A program made the position numbers and the translations under genes. A stretch of 64,000 nt of DNA from Achromobacter xylosoxidans A8 (GTDB taxonomy: Bacteria; Pseudomonadota; Gammaproteobacteria; Burkholderiales; Burkholderiaceae_B). This document shows, piece by piece, positions 43,328 through 52,899 of this stretch; positions within the stretch are counted from its first letter, which is position 1; every line of letters begins with the position of its first letter. Location: assembly GCF_000165835.1 (NCBI RefSeq), contig NC_014640.1:434001-498000 (forward strand), written 5' to 3'. The notes beneath the pieces are model-generated. The model was not told the DNA's origin and did not search any database. It saw nothing but the letters and a program-made list of their open reading frames with translations.

Positions 43328-44452
43328 ATGGAAGCGAACCGCTATGACGCGTACCGCGAGGAGACCATAGGCCGCGCCAATGTGGCCGACTCGCCCGAGC
43401 TGATCGCCTATTACCAGGAGCTGGCGCGCCTGGAAACCGGCGCCCTCTGGACGGTGGCGAACAAGATCGAGCCCTGGGCGCCGCGTTCGGCCTCGGTGCC
43501 GGTGGTGTGGCGCTACCAGGACCTGCGCGGCCATGTGCTGCGCTCCTCCGAGCTGGTTTCGCCCGAAGAGGCCGGCCGCCGCGTGATCTATCTGAACAAC
43601 CCGGGCCGGCGCGACGTGGCCGCCGCCGTGGGCTGGCTGTATTCGGGCTTGCAGGTGATGAAGCCGGGTGAGCTGGCTTCCGCCCACAAGCATTCGCATT
43701 CGGCGCTGCGCTTCATCATGGAAGGGCGGGGCGCGTTCACCGTGGTCGACGGCCACAAGATGACGCTGGGCGCGAACGATTTCGTGCTGACCCCCAACGG
43801 CACCTGGCACGAGCATGGCGTGGCCGAGGACGGCACCACCTGCATCTGGCAGGACGGCCTGGACATTCCGCTGGTCAATGCCATGGAAGCCGGCTTCTAC
43901 GCCGTGCATCCCGACCTGAACCAGACCGTGACCTATCCGGTGGACGACACCACCGCCGCCTGGGCCAACGCGGCGCTGCGGCCCCAGGTGTCCGGTTGGA
44001 CCAAGCCGTATTCGCCGCTCTTCAAGTACGAATGGGAGCCGACCTACGAGGCGCTGCGCCGCTATGCGCGCACCACCGCCGGCAGTCCCTACGACGGCAT
44101 CCTGCTCGAATACGTCAATCCTGCCACGGGCGGTCCGGTCATGCCTACCATCGGCGCCAGCATGCAGCTGCTGCGGCCCGGCGAGCACACCAAGGCCCAT
44201 CGCCACACCGGCAGCTTCATCTACCAGGTGGCCAAGGGCAGCGGCTACTCCATCATCGACGGCAAGCGCTATGACTGGACCGAGCGCGACATCTTCTGCG
44301 TGCCTTCCTGGGCCATCCACGAACACGTCAATCTCTCGTCCAACGACGACGCCTGTCTGTTCAGCTTCAACGACCTGCCCGTAATGCGCGCGCTGGCGCT
44401 CTACCGCGAAGAAGCGGTCAAGGAAAACGACGGCCACCAAGTGCTGATCTAG
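43328..44452 (+). CDS. gentisate 1,2-dioxygenase-like cupin ring-cleavage enzyme
   Basis: A 374-residue bicupin. Iron ligands fit H120 and H122 (HKHSHSALRFIMEG) and H161 (TWHEHG) of the N-terminal cupin; the second cupin keeps HRHTGSFIYQVAKG and the motif AIHEH. It should open the ring of gentisate, or of a related salicylate-type acid, between the carboxyl- and hydroxyl-bearing carbons. It starts the operon with a FAH-family hydrolase gene and a Liv-type importer. No maleylpyruvate isomerase gene is present, so the ring-fission product may be hydrolysed directly. Confidence 0.91.
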   Translation: MEANRYDAYREETIGRANVADSPELIAYYQELARLETGALWTVANKIEPWAPRSASVPVVWRYQDLRGHVLRSSELVSPEEAGRRVIYLNNPGRRDVAAAVGWLYSGLQVMKPGELASAHKHSHSALRFIMEGRGAFTVVDGHKMTLGANDFVLTPNGTWHEHGVAEDGTTCIWQDGLDIPLVNAMEAGFYAVHPDLNQTVTYPVDDTTAAWANAALRPQVSGWTKPYSPLFKYEWEPTYEALRRYARTTAGSPYDGILLEYVNPATGGPVMPTIGASMQLLRPGEHTKAHRHTGSFIYQVAKGSGYSIIDGKRYDWTERDIFCVPSWAIHEHVNLSSNDDACLFSFNDLPVMRALALYREEAVKENDGHQVLI

Positions 44453-44540
44453 CGCTGCCCGTTCCCTATCGAATTTTTATCCGCCGCGCGGGCGCTGTCC
44501 GCGCGCCTGACTCAACTCGTTCTGAATCTATGGAGTTCCT

Positions 44541-45452
44541 ATGCGCTTGGTGACTTTTCGCGCCCATCCCACCGCCGCTGCCCGCCTGGGCGCGCTGGCC
44601 GAAGGCTATGTGATCGACCTGGCCCTGCTGGGCCGCGCCGGCGGCGTGGACCTGCCCGACGACATGCTGGCCTTCATCGACCTGGGGCCCGTGGCCGTGG
44701 CGCAGGCCAGCAAGCTGATGGAAGCCTATCGCGGCAATTGGCCCGTGGGCAGCGCGCTGCCGCAAGAGAACGTCAAGCTGCTGGCGCCGATCCCGCGCCC
44801 GCGCAAGAACATCTTCGGCATCGGCCTGAACTACGTGGAGCATGTGGCGGAATCCAGCCGCACGCTGGATACCTCGGCCGACCTGCCCAAGCAGCCGGTG
44901 ATCTTTTCCAAGCCGCCTACCACCGTCATCGGCCCGGGCGACGCCATCGAGCACAACGCCAAGATCACGCAGCAGCTGGATTGGGAAGTGGAGCTGGCCG
45001 TCATCATGGGCCGCCGCGCTTCGCGCGTGGCCGAGGCCGATGCGCTGTCCTATGTGTTCGGCTACAGCGTCATGCTGGACATGAGCGCGCGCGATTGCCG
45101 CCGAGCCGGCCAGTGGATCTATTCCAAGGGCCAGGACACCTACGCGCCCTTCGGCCCCTGCATCGTGACCGCCGACGAGATCCCGGATCCGCAGGTGCTG
45201 GACCTGTGGCTGACGGTCAACGGCGAGAAGAAGCAGGGTTCCAACACGCGCCACATGCTGTTCAAGGTGCCGTTCCTGATATCGGACATCAGCGCGGGCA
45301 TCACGCTGGAGCCGGGCGACATCATCGCCACCGGCACGCCGGAGGGCGTGGGCGCGGGCCGCAAGCCGCAGGAATGGCTGTGGCCGGGCGACGTGGTGGT
45401 GGCTTGCGTGGAAGGCATCGGCACGCTGCGCCATCCGGTGGTGGCCGTTTAA
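44541..45452 (+). CDS. FAH-family hydrolase (fumarylpyruvate/maleylpyruvate hydrolase-like)
   Basis: A 303-residue member of the fumarylacetoacetate hydrolase family. GIGLNYVEH, FSKPPTTVIGPGD, the metal-ligand region DWEVELAVIMG and IIATGTPEGVGAG are all typical. It would cleave the acylpyruvate made by the dioxygenase to pyruvate and a C4 acid. The two genes are 88 bases apart on the same strand. Confidence 0.92.
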   Translation: MRLVTFRAHPTAAARLGALAEGYVIDLALLGRAGGVDLPDDMLAFIDLGPVAVAQASKLMEAYRGNWPVGSALPQENVKLLAPIPRPRKNIFGIGLNYVEHVAESSRTLDTSADLPKQPVIFSKPPTTVIGPGDAIEHNAKITQQLDWEVELAVIMGRRASRVAEADALSYVFGYSVMLDMSARDCRRAGQWIYSKGQDTYAPFGPCIVTADEIPDPQVLDLWLTVNGEKKQGSNTRHMLFKVPFLISDISAGITLEPGDIIATGTPEGVGAGRKPQEWLWPGDVVVACVEGIGTLRHPVVAV

Positions 45453-45501
45453 AACACCCAGCCGCCGGGGCGGCGGGCAACGCAGTCTCCAAGGGGAAAA
45501 C

Positions 45502-46686
45502 ATGATCAAGAAACAGATACTGGGCGGCGCGTTGTCCGTCGCGCTGGGCGCCGCGGCGTCCATGGGGGCGGCCCAGGCCGCGGAACCGGTCAAGATCGGC
45601 TTCATCGCCACCTTGTCTACGCCGGCGGGCTACATCGGCGAAGACGAGCGCGATGCCTTCAACCTGGCCATCAAGCAGGGCGGCGGCAAGCTGGGCGGCG
45701 TGCCGGTGCAGCTGGTGATCGAGGACGACGGCCTGAAGCCCGCCAACGCCAAGCAGGCGGCCGACCGCCTGCTGCAATCGGGCGTCAAGCTCTATACCGG
45801 CGTGAACTTCTCCAACGTGTTGGCGGCGGTGGTGCCCAGCGTGGTGAAGTCGGGCGCGTTCTACGTCAGCCTGAATCCTGGCCCGTCGAATTTCGCGGGC
45901 GAAAAGTGCGATCCCAATTACTTCGTCGCGTCCTACCAGAACGACGCCTTCCACACGGCTGGCGGCGTAGCGGCCAACGAACTGGGCTATAAGAAGGTCG
46001 TGCTGCTGGCGCCCAACTACCAGGCGGGCCGCGATGCCATCGAAGGCTTCAAGCGCACCTACAAGGGCGAGGTGGTGGCCGAGATCTACACCAAGCTCGA
46101 CCAATCGGACTTCTCGGTGGAATTGGCGCGCCTGCGCTCGCTGGCTCCCGACGCCATCTACCAGTTCCATCCGGGCGGCACGGGCATCAACTTCGTCAAG
46201 CAATATGCGGCGGCCGGGCTGAACAAGAGCATCCCGATGCTGATGCCCAGCTTCTCGATGGACGCGCGCATGATCAAGGCCACGGGCGACGCCTCGGCCG
46301 GCGCCTACATCACCGGCATCTGGTCGCAGGACTTCGACAACGCACAATCGAAAGCCTTCGTGCAGGCGTTCAAGGAAGCCTACGGCCGCGTGCCGACGGA
46401 CTACGCCATGCAGGCCTACGACACCGCGCAGTTGATCGGCGCGGGCCTCAAGGCCACCGGCGGCGACCTGTCCAAGGCGGCGGAATTCCGCGCCGCGCTG
46501 CGCCAGCCCGAGTTCACGTCGCTGCGCGGCAAATTCAGCATGAACACCAACCAGCATCCGATCCAGGATCTTTATCTGATGCGCATCGAGAAGGGCACCG
46601 ACGGCAGCCTGTCGCCGCACCTGGTCCGCAAGCTGGTGTCCGATGACAAGGACGCTTACGCGCAATTCTGCAAGATGCCGTCATGA
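45502..46686 (+). CDS. Liv-type ABC importer substrate-binding protein
   Basis: A 394-residue periplasmic binding protein of the branched-chain amino acid/aromatic acid group (peripla_BP_6), with a signal peptide of about 27 residues (cleavage near AQA). FIATLSTPAGYIGEDERDAF and LAPNYQAGRDAIEGFKR are family segments. AAGGGGAAAA precedes the start. By operon context its ligand is more likely an aromatic carboxylate feeding the dioxygenase than an amino acid. Its stop overlaps the first permease gene (ATGA). Confidence 0.93.
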   Translation: MIKKQILGGALSVALGAAASMGAAQAAEPVKIGFIATLSTPAGYIGEDERDAFNLAIKQGGGKLGGVPVQLVIEDDGLKPANAKQAADRLLQSGVKLYTGVNFSNVLAAVVPSVVKSGAFYVSLNPGPSNFAGEKCDPNYFVASYQNDAFHTAGGVAANELGYKKVVLLAPNYQAGRDAIEGFKRTYKGEVVAEIYTKLDQSDFSVELARLRSLAPDAIYQFHPGGTGINFVKQYAAAGLNKSIPMLMPSFSMDARMIKATGDASAGAYITGIWSQDFDNAQSKAFVQAFKEAYGRVPTDYAMQAYDTAQLIGAGLKATGGDLSKAAEFRAALRQPEFTSLRGKFSMNTNQHPIQDLYLMRIEKGTDGSLSPHLVRKLVSDDKDAYAQFCKMPS

Positions 46687-47597
46687 CGCTCCTGTTTGAA
46701 CAGCTGCTCAACGGGCTGCAGTTCGGCGCCATGCTGTTCATGCTGGCGGCCGGACTGACGCTGATCTTCGGCATCATGGGGGTGGTCAACCTGACGCACG
46801 GCTCGTTCTACATGGTGGGGGCGTACTGCGCCGCGTACGCCATCGGCACCACCGGCTCGTTCCTCGCGGGCGTGCTGGCGGCGCTGCTGGGGGCGGGCCT
46901 GTACGGCATTTCGGTCGAAGTGCTGGTGATACGCAAGCTGTACAAGCGGGACCACCTGTATCAAGTCCTGGCCACCTTCGGCCTGCTGCTGTTCTCCAAC
47001 GAAGCGGTCAGCCTGATCTTCGGCCGGCGCCCGCCGCTGGTGGGCATTCCCAGCTTCCTGGAAGGCGCGGTGACGCTGGCGCCGGGATTCCAGTATCCGC
47101 TGATCCGCCTGTCGTTCATCGCCATTGGCGCGTTGGTGGCGGTGGGCCTGTGGTGGCTGGTCAACCGCACGCGCATCGGCATGCTGATCCGGGCCGGCGC
47201 CGACGACCGCGAGATGGTCGACGCGCTGGGCATAGACATCCGCAAGCTCTACACGCTGGTGTTCGGCCTGGGCGCTCTGCTGTGCGGGTTGGCCGGCGTG
47301 ATGGCCGCGCCGCTGCTGGCGGTGGAAATCGGCATGGGCGAACGCATCCTGATCACCACCTTCGTGGTCATCGTGATCGGCGGGGTCGGTTCGGTGCGCG
47401 GGGCCTTGGCCGGCGCCTTGCTGGTGGGCATGGTGGACAGCCTGGGGCGCGCGTTCCTGCCGCAACTGCTGTCGACCATGTTTTCGCCGGCCACGGCGGA
47501 CCCGCTGGCCGCGGGCATGGCGTCGGCCAGCATCTATGTGTTGATGGCGATCGTGCTGATCGCCAAGCCGGGCGGGCTGTTCCCGGCGCGAGGATGA
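46683..47597 (+). CDS. Liv-type ABC permease, LivH-like
   Basis: A 304-residue inner-membrane permease with about eight helices. Family marks are AGLTLIFGIMGVVNLTHGS at the N-terminus and VVIVIGGVGSVRGALAGALLVG near the C-terminus. It overlaps its neighbours at both ends by ATGA, consistent with tight translational coupling in the importer operon. Confidence 0.94.
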   Translation: MTLLFEQLLNGLQFGAMLFMLAAGLTLIFGIMGVVNLTHGSFYMVGAYCAAYAIGTTGSFLAGVLAALLGAGLYGISVEVLVIRKLYKRDHLYQVLATFGLLLFSNEAVSLIFGRRPPLVGIPSFLEGAVTLAPGFQYPLIRLSFIAIGALVAVGLWWLVNRTRIGMLIRAGADDREMVDALGIDIRKLYTLVFGLGALLCGLAGVMAAPLLAVEIGMGERILITTFVVIVIGGVGSVRGALAGALLVGMVDSLGRAFLPQLLSTMFSPATADPLAAGMASASIYVLMAIVLIAKPGGLFPARG

Positions 47598-48580
47598 AGA
47601 TGGCATACACACTTACGAACCGCGCCCGCTGGGGCCTGGGCGGCCTGGTGGTGCTGATCCTGCTGCCGGCCGCGGCGCTGGCATCGGGCTCGCCCTTTCT
47701 GATCGGCGTGGTGACGCGCTTTTTGATCTACGGCCTGGCCGCGGTCAGCCTGGACCTGGTGATCGGCTACGGCGCCATGGTCAGTTTCGGCCACGCCATG
47801 TTCTTCGGGCTGGGCGGCTACGCGGTGGGCATCATCGCCTTCCACACGGCCGAGGCCGGCCCGATCTTCGGCTGGGCCGGCAGCAACGCGGCGCTGGTGG
47901 TGTGGCCGATAGCGCTCATCGTGTGCGCGCTGGCCGGCTGGCTGTTCGGCTATCTGGCGCTGCGCACGCGCGGCGTGCAGTTCATCATGATCACGCTGGC
48001 GTTCGGCCAGATGGTGTACTTCGTGCTGGTGTCGTTGCAGTTCTACGGCGGCGACGACGGCCTGATGATTCCGCAGCGCAATGAGCTGCCGGGCATCAAT
48101 CTGGAAAGCCCCATGGTTTTCTACTATGTGTGCCTGGCGCTGCTGACGCTCTGGACGCTGCTGTGCATCCGCGTGACCAACTCGCGTTTCGGCATGGTGC
48201 TGCAGGCGCTGCGCCAGAGCGAGCGGCGTTCCATCAACCTGGGCGTGGCGCCCACGCCATACCGGCTCAGCGCCTTCGTGCTGTCGGCGATGGGCACGGG
48301 CCTGGCCGGGGTGTTGTGGGCCAACTATGCCGGGCTGGTGACGCCGGACATGGCGGCCTGGACCAAGTCCGGCGAACTCATGGCCATCGTGATCCTGGGC
48401 GGGGTGGGCACCTTGCTGGGGCCGATCGCGGGCGCGGCGGTGTTCCTGGGGCTGGAGCAGATGCTGTCGTCCTTGACCGAGCATTGGCTGCTGTACATGG
48501 GACCCATCCTGGTGCTGGTGGTGCTGTGGGGCGAGAAGGGCCTGTTCGGCAAGTTGCTGGAGACACGCCATGCCGACTGA
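47594..48580 (+). CDS. Liv-type ABC permease, LivM-like
   Basis: A 328-residue inner-membrane permease, partner of the LivH-like protein. Features are LDLVIGYGAMVSFGHAMFFG, an EAA-like cytoplasmic loop (LGVAPTPYRLSAFVLSAMG) and VILGGVGTLLGPIAGAAVF. It has about nine to ten helices. The next gene starts 11 bases before its stop. Confidence 0.94.
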   Translation: MKMAYTLTNRARWGLGGLVVLILLPAAALASGSPFLIGVVTRFLIYGLAAVSLDLVIGYGAMVSFGHAMFFGLGGYAVGIIAFHTAEAGPIFGWAGSNAALVVWPIALIVCALAGWLFGYLALRTRGVQFIMITLAFGQMVYFVLVSLQFYGGDDGLMIPQRNELPGINLESPMVFYYVCLALLTLWTLLCIRVTNSRFGMVLQALRQSERRSINLGVAPTPYRLSAFVLSAMGTGLAGVLWANYAGLVTPDMAAWTKSGELMAIVILGGVGTLLGPIAGAAVFLGLEQMLSSLTEHWLLYMGPILVLVVLWGEKGLFGKLLETRHAD

Positions 48581-49340
48581 TGCAAGCGCCAGCCTGTTGC
48601 GCCTGACGCAGCTGCGCAAGGCCTTCGACGCGGTGGTCGCGACCAATGGCGTGGACCTGGACGTGCGCGCCGGCGAGATTCACGCCATCATCGGCCCCAA
48701 CGGCGCGGGCAAGTCCACCCTGATCGCGCAGATCTGCGGCGAGATCCGGCCGGACTCCGGCACCATCCATCTGGACGGACAGGACGTGACCGCGCTGCGC
48801 GCCTTTGAGCGCGCCCGCCTGGGGCTGGGACGTTCGTTCCAGATCACCGAGCTGTGCCAGGAGTACACCGCGCTGGAGAACGTGATCCTGTCGCGCATGC
48901 TCAAGAGCGGACGCGCCTTCCAGGCCTGGTCCAACCCGCGCCATGACGCCGCGTTGAAGACCGAGGCCATGCAGTGGCTGACGCACGTGGGGCTGGAGGA
49001 CCGCCGCCACGTGCGTTCGGCCGACCTGGCGCACGGCGAGAAGCGGCAGCTGGAACTGGCGGTGGCGCTGGCGCGCGCGCCGCGCCTGCTGCTGCTGGAC
49101 GAGCCCATGGCCGGCATGGGACCCGAGGAATCGGCGCGCATGACGCGGCTCTTGCAAGGCATGAAGGGCGACTACGGCATCCTGCTGGTGGAACACGACA
49201 TGGACGCGGTCTTCGCGCTGGCCGACCGCATCAGCGTGCTGGTCTACGGCCGGGTGGTGTTCAGCGGCTCGCCCGAGGAGGTGCGCCGCCATCCGGAGGT
49301 GCGCGCCGCCTATCTGGGAGAAGAACATGTTGAAGGTTGA
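48570..49340 (+). CDS. Liv-type ABC ATPase, LivG-like
   Basis: A 256-residue ATPase with Walker A GPNGAGKST, signature-region LAHGEKRQLELAVAL, Walker B LLLLDEPMAGM and H-loop LLVEHDM. The LivG-type tail RRHPEVRAAYLGEEH is present. It pairs with the LivF-like ATPase whose gene overlaps its end by 14 bases. Confidence 0.94.
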   Translation: MPTDASASLLRLTQLRKAFDAVVATNGVDLDVRAGEIHAIIGPNGAGKSTLIAQICGEIRPDSGTIHLDGQDVTALRAFERARLGLGRSFQITELCQEYTALENVILSRMLKSGRAFQAWSNPRHDAALKTEAMQWLTHVGLEDRRHVRSADLAHGEKRQLELAVALARAPRLLLLDEPMAGMGPEESARMTRLLQGMKGDYGILLVEHDMDAVFALADRISVLVYGRVVFSGSPEEVRRHPEVRAAYLGEEHVEG

Positions 49341-50019
49341 AGGGCTGACCGGCGGCTACGGTTCCAGCAAGGTCCTGTTCGGCATGTCGTTCGAGGCCAG
49401 CGAGGGCGAGGTGATCTCGCTGATCGGGCGCAACGGCATGGGCAAGACCACCACGATCAAGACCCTGATGGGCATGCTGCCCGCCACCGGCGGCGCGGTG
49501 CAGTTCCGCGGGCGCACGCTGGGCCGCGCCGCGCCCAGCAGCGTGGCGCGGCTGGGCGTGGGGCTGGTGCCGGAAGGCCGGAGGGTGTTCGGATCCTTGA
49601 CGGTGCAGGAGAACCTGGTCGCGACTTCGCGTGCCGCGCCGGGCGGATGGGACCTGGAACGCGTCTACACGCTGTTCCCGCGCCTGAAGGAACGGCGCGG
49701 ACAGTCGTCGCGGACCCTGTCCGGCGGCGAGCAGCAGATGCTGGTGGTGGGCCGCGCGCTCATGACCAATCCCAAGCTCCTGATCCTGGACGAAGCGACC
49801 GAGGGGCTGGCGCCGCTGATCCGGCAGGAGATCTGGCGCTGCCTGCGGGCGCTCAAGGGCGAAGGCCAGACCATCCTGGTCATCGACAAGAACCTGCCTG
49901 AAATGGCGACGCTGGTGGACCGCCACTACATCGTCGACAAGGGGCGGGTGGCCTGGTCGGGGCAGCCCGCGGAACTGTCCGCCCAGCCCGAGCTGGCGCA
50001 GCGTTACCTGGGCATATGA
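49327..50019 (+). CDS. Liv-type ABC ATPase, LivF-like
   Basis: A 230-residue ATPase. Walker A is GRNGMGKTT (the variant typical of LivF), the signature LSGGEQQMLVVGRAL, Walker B LLILDEATEGLAP and the tail QPELAQRYLGI. It completes a full five-component importer (binding protein, two permeases, two ATPases). Confidence 0.94.
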   Translation: MLKVEGLTGGYGSSKVLFGMSFEASEGEVISLIGRNGMGKTTTIKTLMGMLPATGGAVQFRGRTLGRAAPSSVARLGVGLVPEGRRVFGSLTVQENLVATSRAAPGGWDLERVYTLFPRLKERRGQSSRTLSGGEQQMLVVGRALMTNPKLLILDEATEGLAPLIRQEIWRCLRALKGEGQTILVIDKNLPEMATLVDRHYIVDKGRVAWSGQPAELSAQPELAQRYLGI

Positions 50020-50152
50020 GCAGACCATGGAGCGTGGATCACGGCTCGGCAGCCGGGGACGGATACACGCCGCTGCCGGCCCGTTGGGCGCAGGTAGAAT
50101 GGGCCGCCTGCGCGCGGATCCGCGCCCCGGCCGCTGAAATCTGGAGACCATC

Positions 50153-50926
50153 TTGAAGCCTAGAATCAAAGCTTCCCGCCAGGACGATCCCGGATCGGAC
50201 GGGAGCGCGGGCGTGGAGGAAATCACGCTGTCGGAGCAGGTCTACCGCCTGTTGCGGCGCGACATCATGCGCGGCGCCTTCGCGCCGGGCCAGTCCTTGC
50301 GGCTGGAATTGCTGAAGCAGCGCTACGGCAGCAGCTTTTCCCCCATCCGCGAAGCCCTCAACCGCCTGCGCAGCGAACGCATGGTCATCAGCACCACCTC
50401 GCGCGGCTTCAGCATCGCGCCCCTGTCGGTCGAGGAAATGTGGGACGCCTGTGAAACCCGCATCCTGATCGATTGCGATGCGCTGCGCCGCTCGCTGGCC
50501 AATGCCGACGACGCCTGGGAAACGCGGCTGGTCGGCGCGTACCATGCGCTGACCCTGGCCGCGCAGCGCGCCGAGGCCGCCGCCCAGCCTTCGGAAGAGC
50601 TGGACGAGCTGCTGGAGGCGCGGCACCTGGAGTTCCACCACGCGCTGATTGGCGCCTGCCGTTCCCACTGGCTGCTGGACCTGTCCACCCAGCTCTATGC
50701 GCAGACTGAACGCTATCGGCGTCCGGCGCGCGCTGGCGCAACCGCCTACGGGCCGGAGCGCAGCGTCGACGACGAGCATCGCCAGCTGCTGGACGCCGCC
50801 ATCTCGCGCGACGTGGAAGGCTCGGTCGCCATGCTGGCCGCGCACTACCGCAAGACCGCGCAGTTCATCGAACGCATCATTTCCCAGCCCCAATCGCAGC
50901 CCCAATCGCAGGCCAGGCATGCATAA
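50153..50926 (+). CDS. GntR/FadR-family (FCD) transcriptional regulator
   Basis: A 257-residue regulator. The TTG at 50153 is supported by GGAG seven bases upstream. The winged helix (RLELLKQRYGSSFSPIREAL, about residues 50-75) is followed by an all-helical FCD effector domain (LDELLEARHLEFHHALIGAC with metal-binding His positions). FCD regulators typically respond to carboxylates. It follows the importer genes after 133 bases and probably controls the operon from 43328; the inverted repeats there are candidate sites. The end is a Gln/Ser/Pro repeat. Confidence 0.9.
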   Translation: MKPRIKASRQDDPGSDGSAGVEEITLSEQVYRLLRRDIMRGAFAPGQSLRLELLKQRYGSSFSPIREALNRLRSERMVISTTSRGFSIAPLSVEEMWDACETRILIDCDALRRSLANADDAWETRLVGAYHALTLAAQRAEAAAQPSEELDELLEARHLEFHHALIGACRSHWLLDLSTQLYAQTERYRRPARAGATAYGPERSVDDEHRQLLDAAISRDVEGSVAMLAAHYRKTAQFIERIISQPQSQPQSQARHA

Positions 50927-51803
50927 CTCCCACATCGACCTCTTCTTCCCCACCATCGCCGAGCGCGAGGTCCAGTACAACGCGCGCGAATCGGTGCCGG
51001 ATTTCGACGCCTGCGTGCGCCGCTATGCCGAGTCCTCGGCCCGGGTGCGCACGCGTCGCCCCGGCGTGCTGGACCTGCATTACGGCATGGGCCAGGACGA
51101 AAGGCTGGATCTCTTCTTGCCTGCCGCCTCGCAGGCGCCGGCGCCGCTGTTCGTGTTCATCCACGGCGGCTACTGGCGCGCGCAGCGCAAGGAAGACGCA
51201 CCCGTGATGGCCGAAGCCTTCAATGCCGCAGGCGCCGCCGTGGCGACGCTGGAATACACGCTGGTGCCCGAGGCTACCCTCGGCGAAGTGGTGCGCGAGG
51301 TGCGTTCCGCCGTGGCCTGGCTGTACCGCAACGTGGCGGCCTATGGCGTGGACCCTGAACGGATCTACGTCAGCGGCAGCTCGGCGGGTGGCCATCTGGC
51401 CGGCATGCTGGTCGCGCCCGGCTGGCCGGCGCGGTATGGCGTGCCGGACGACGTGATCAAGGGCACGCTGGCGCTCAGCGGGCTGTTCGATTTGCGGCCC
51501 CTATGCGACGTCCTGCCGAACACCTGGCTGCAGTTGACGCCCGAGCAGGCGGCGCATCAAAGCCCGATCTTCCATCTGCCGGAACGCGCGGGTCCGATGC
51601 TGCTGGCGGTGGGCGGGCTGGAGACCCAGGGCTTCAAGAACCAGACGGCGGCATACGAAGCCGCCTGGAATGCCGCGGGCCTGGCGTCCACCCGTATCCC
51701 GACGCCGCACTGCAATCACTTCGACCTGGTCAATGAACTGGAAGATCCGGACAGCGACCTGACCCGCGCCACCCTGGCGATGATGGGGCTGGGCGCCCGG
51801 TGA
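50919..51803 (+). CDS. alpha/beta hydrolase, arylformamidase/carboxylesterase-like
   Basis: A 294-residue hydrolase. HGGYWRAQRKED forms the oxyanion motif (HGGYW, as in kynurenine formamidases), the nucleophile elbow is GSSAGGHLAG, and the later acid and His lie near LAVGGLETQ and PHCNHFDLV. The start overlaps the regulator's end by 8 bases. It may hydrolyse a formamide or aryl ester that yields the aromatic acid; that is inference from neighbours. Confidence 0.88.
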   Translation: MHNSHIDLFFPTIAEREVQYNARESVPDFDACVRRYAESSARVRTRRPGVLDLHYGMGQDERLDLFLPAASQAPAPLFVFIHGGYWRAQRKEDAPVMAEAFNAAGAAVATLEYTLVPEATLGEVVREVRSAVAWLYRNVAAYGVDPERIYVSGSSAGGHLAGMLVAPGWPARYGVPDDVIKGTLALSGLFDLRPLCDVLPNTWLQLTPEQAAHQSPIFHLPERAGPMLLAVGGLETQGFKNQTAAYEAAWNAAGLASTRIPTPHCNHFDLVNELEDPDSDLTRATLAMMGLGAR

Positions 51804-51834
51804 CGCGCCGGCCGATGGCGTAAGCTTGACGCCC

Positions 51835-52749
51835 ATGGCCGACCTGAAACTTCTTGAAGACCTGATTGCCCTGGCGCAGACCGGCAGCTTTGTGCGCGCG
51901 GCCGAGCTGCGCCACGTCACGCATCCGGCTTTCGGCCGGCGCATCCGCGCGCTGGAGGCCTGGGCCGGCGCGCCGCTGATTGAGCGCCAGCGCCTGCCCG
52001 TGGTCCTGACCGCCGAGGGCGAGGCTTTGCTGAAGACGGCGACCCAGGTGGTGGAGCAGATGGGACAGGTGCGCCACCGCATCCGCAGCTTCGGCGCGGG
52101 CGGCGAGGCCGTGCTGCGCATCGCCACCGGCCGCAGCCTGGCCCGCACGCTGGTGGCGGACTGGATCGCGCGACTGCGCCACCGCACGCCCAAAGTGCTG
52201 ACCGAGGGCACGCAGGTCGAGCTGTCCACCGGCATGATGCAGGACATGGCGGCCCGGCTGGAGCAGGGCCGCGTGGACCTGCTGTGCTGCTACGAGCATC
52301 CGGCTCTGTCGGTGCAGCTGAGTCCGGGGCGCTACCGCTACATGACCTTGGGCACCGACAAGCTGGTGCCCGTCAGCCAGGCCGATTCCCGTGGCCGGCC
52401 GCGCTACGTGCTGCAGGAAGGCGGGCCGTCCGTGCCATTGATTACCTACGCCGGCGGCCTGGCGATGGAGCGCATCGTGGGCGACCGCCTGGAGGCCACG
52501 CCCTATGCCCTGGCGCCGTTCCTGCGCAGCGATTCGCTGGACGCGGCGCATGGCGCGGTCGCCAAGGGGCTGGGGGTGGCCTGGCTGCCCTGGTCCATGG
52601 TGGCGGCGGATTGCCGTCGCGGCGCGCTGGCCGCCCTGGGCGGCCGCAGCGAGGAAATCTCCTTCGAGGTGCGGCTGTACCGCTCGCGGGCGCGGCTGGC
52701 GGATCTGGCCGAAGCGGCCTGGGAAGCCACGGCCAGCCGCAAGGCCTGA
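51835..52749 (+). CDS. LysR-family transcriptional regulator
   Basis: A 304-residue regulator with N-terminal HTH (LIALAQTGSFVRAAELRHVT, HPAFGRRIRALE) and an effector domain with GRSLARTLVADWIARL. The ATG at 51835 is chosen over a TTG three codons earlier; neither has a good ribosome binding site. It is the gene before a Bug protein and a deacylase on the same strand, which are likely targets. Confidence 0.9.
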   Translation: MADLKLLEDLIALAQTGSFVRAAELRHVTHPAFGRRIRALEAWAGAPLIERQRLPVVLTAEGEALLKTATQVVEQMGQVRHRIRSFGAGGEAVLRIATGRSLARTLVADWIARLRHRTPKVLTEGTQVELSTGMMQDMAARLEQGRVDLLCCYEHPALSVQLSPGRYRYMTLGTDKLVPVSQADSRGRPRYVLQEGGPSVPLITYAGGLAMERIVGDRLEATPYALAPFLRSDSLDAAHGAVAKGLGVAWLPWSMVAADCRRGALAALGGRSEEISFEVRLYRSRARLADLAEAAWEATASRKA

Positions 52750-52899
52750 AATCCGCCGGGCGCAGGGTGCACGCGTGCTGAATCCGCACCGGCATGTGCC
52801 GACTTGGCACGGGATGTCCCTGGTGTACGTCCGAGAATAGCTCCCGAAACATCAAATGAGACGGCGCCGCCGTCCGCCATAGCACCCCAGGGAGAAAAC

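Noticed and set aside
46656..47612. Long open frame antisense to the LivH-like permease gene.
   Set aside because: The sense product is a clear permease; the antisense product is low-complexity His/Gln/Arg.
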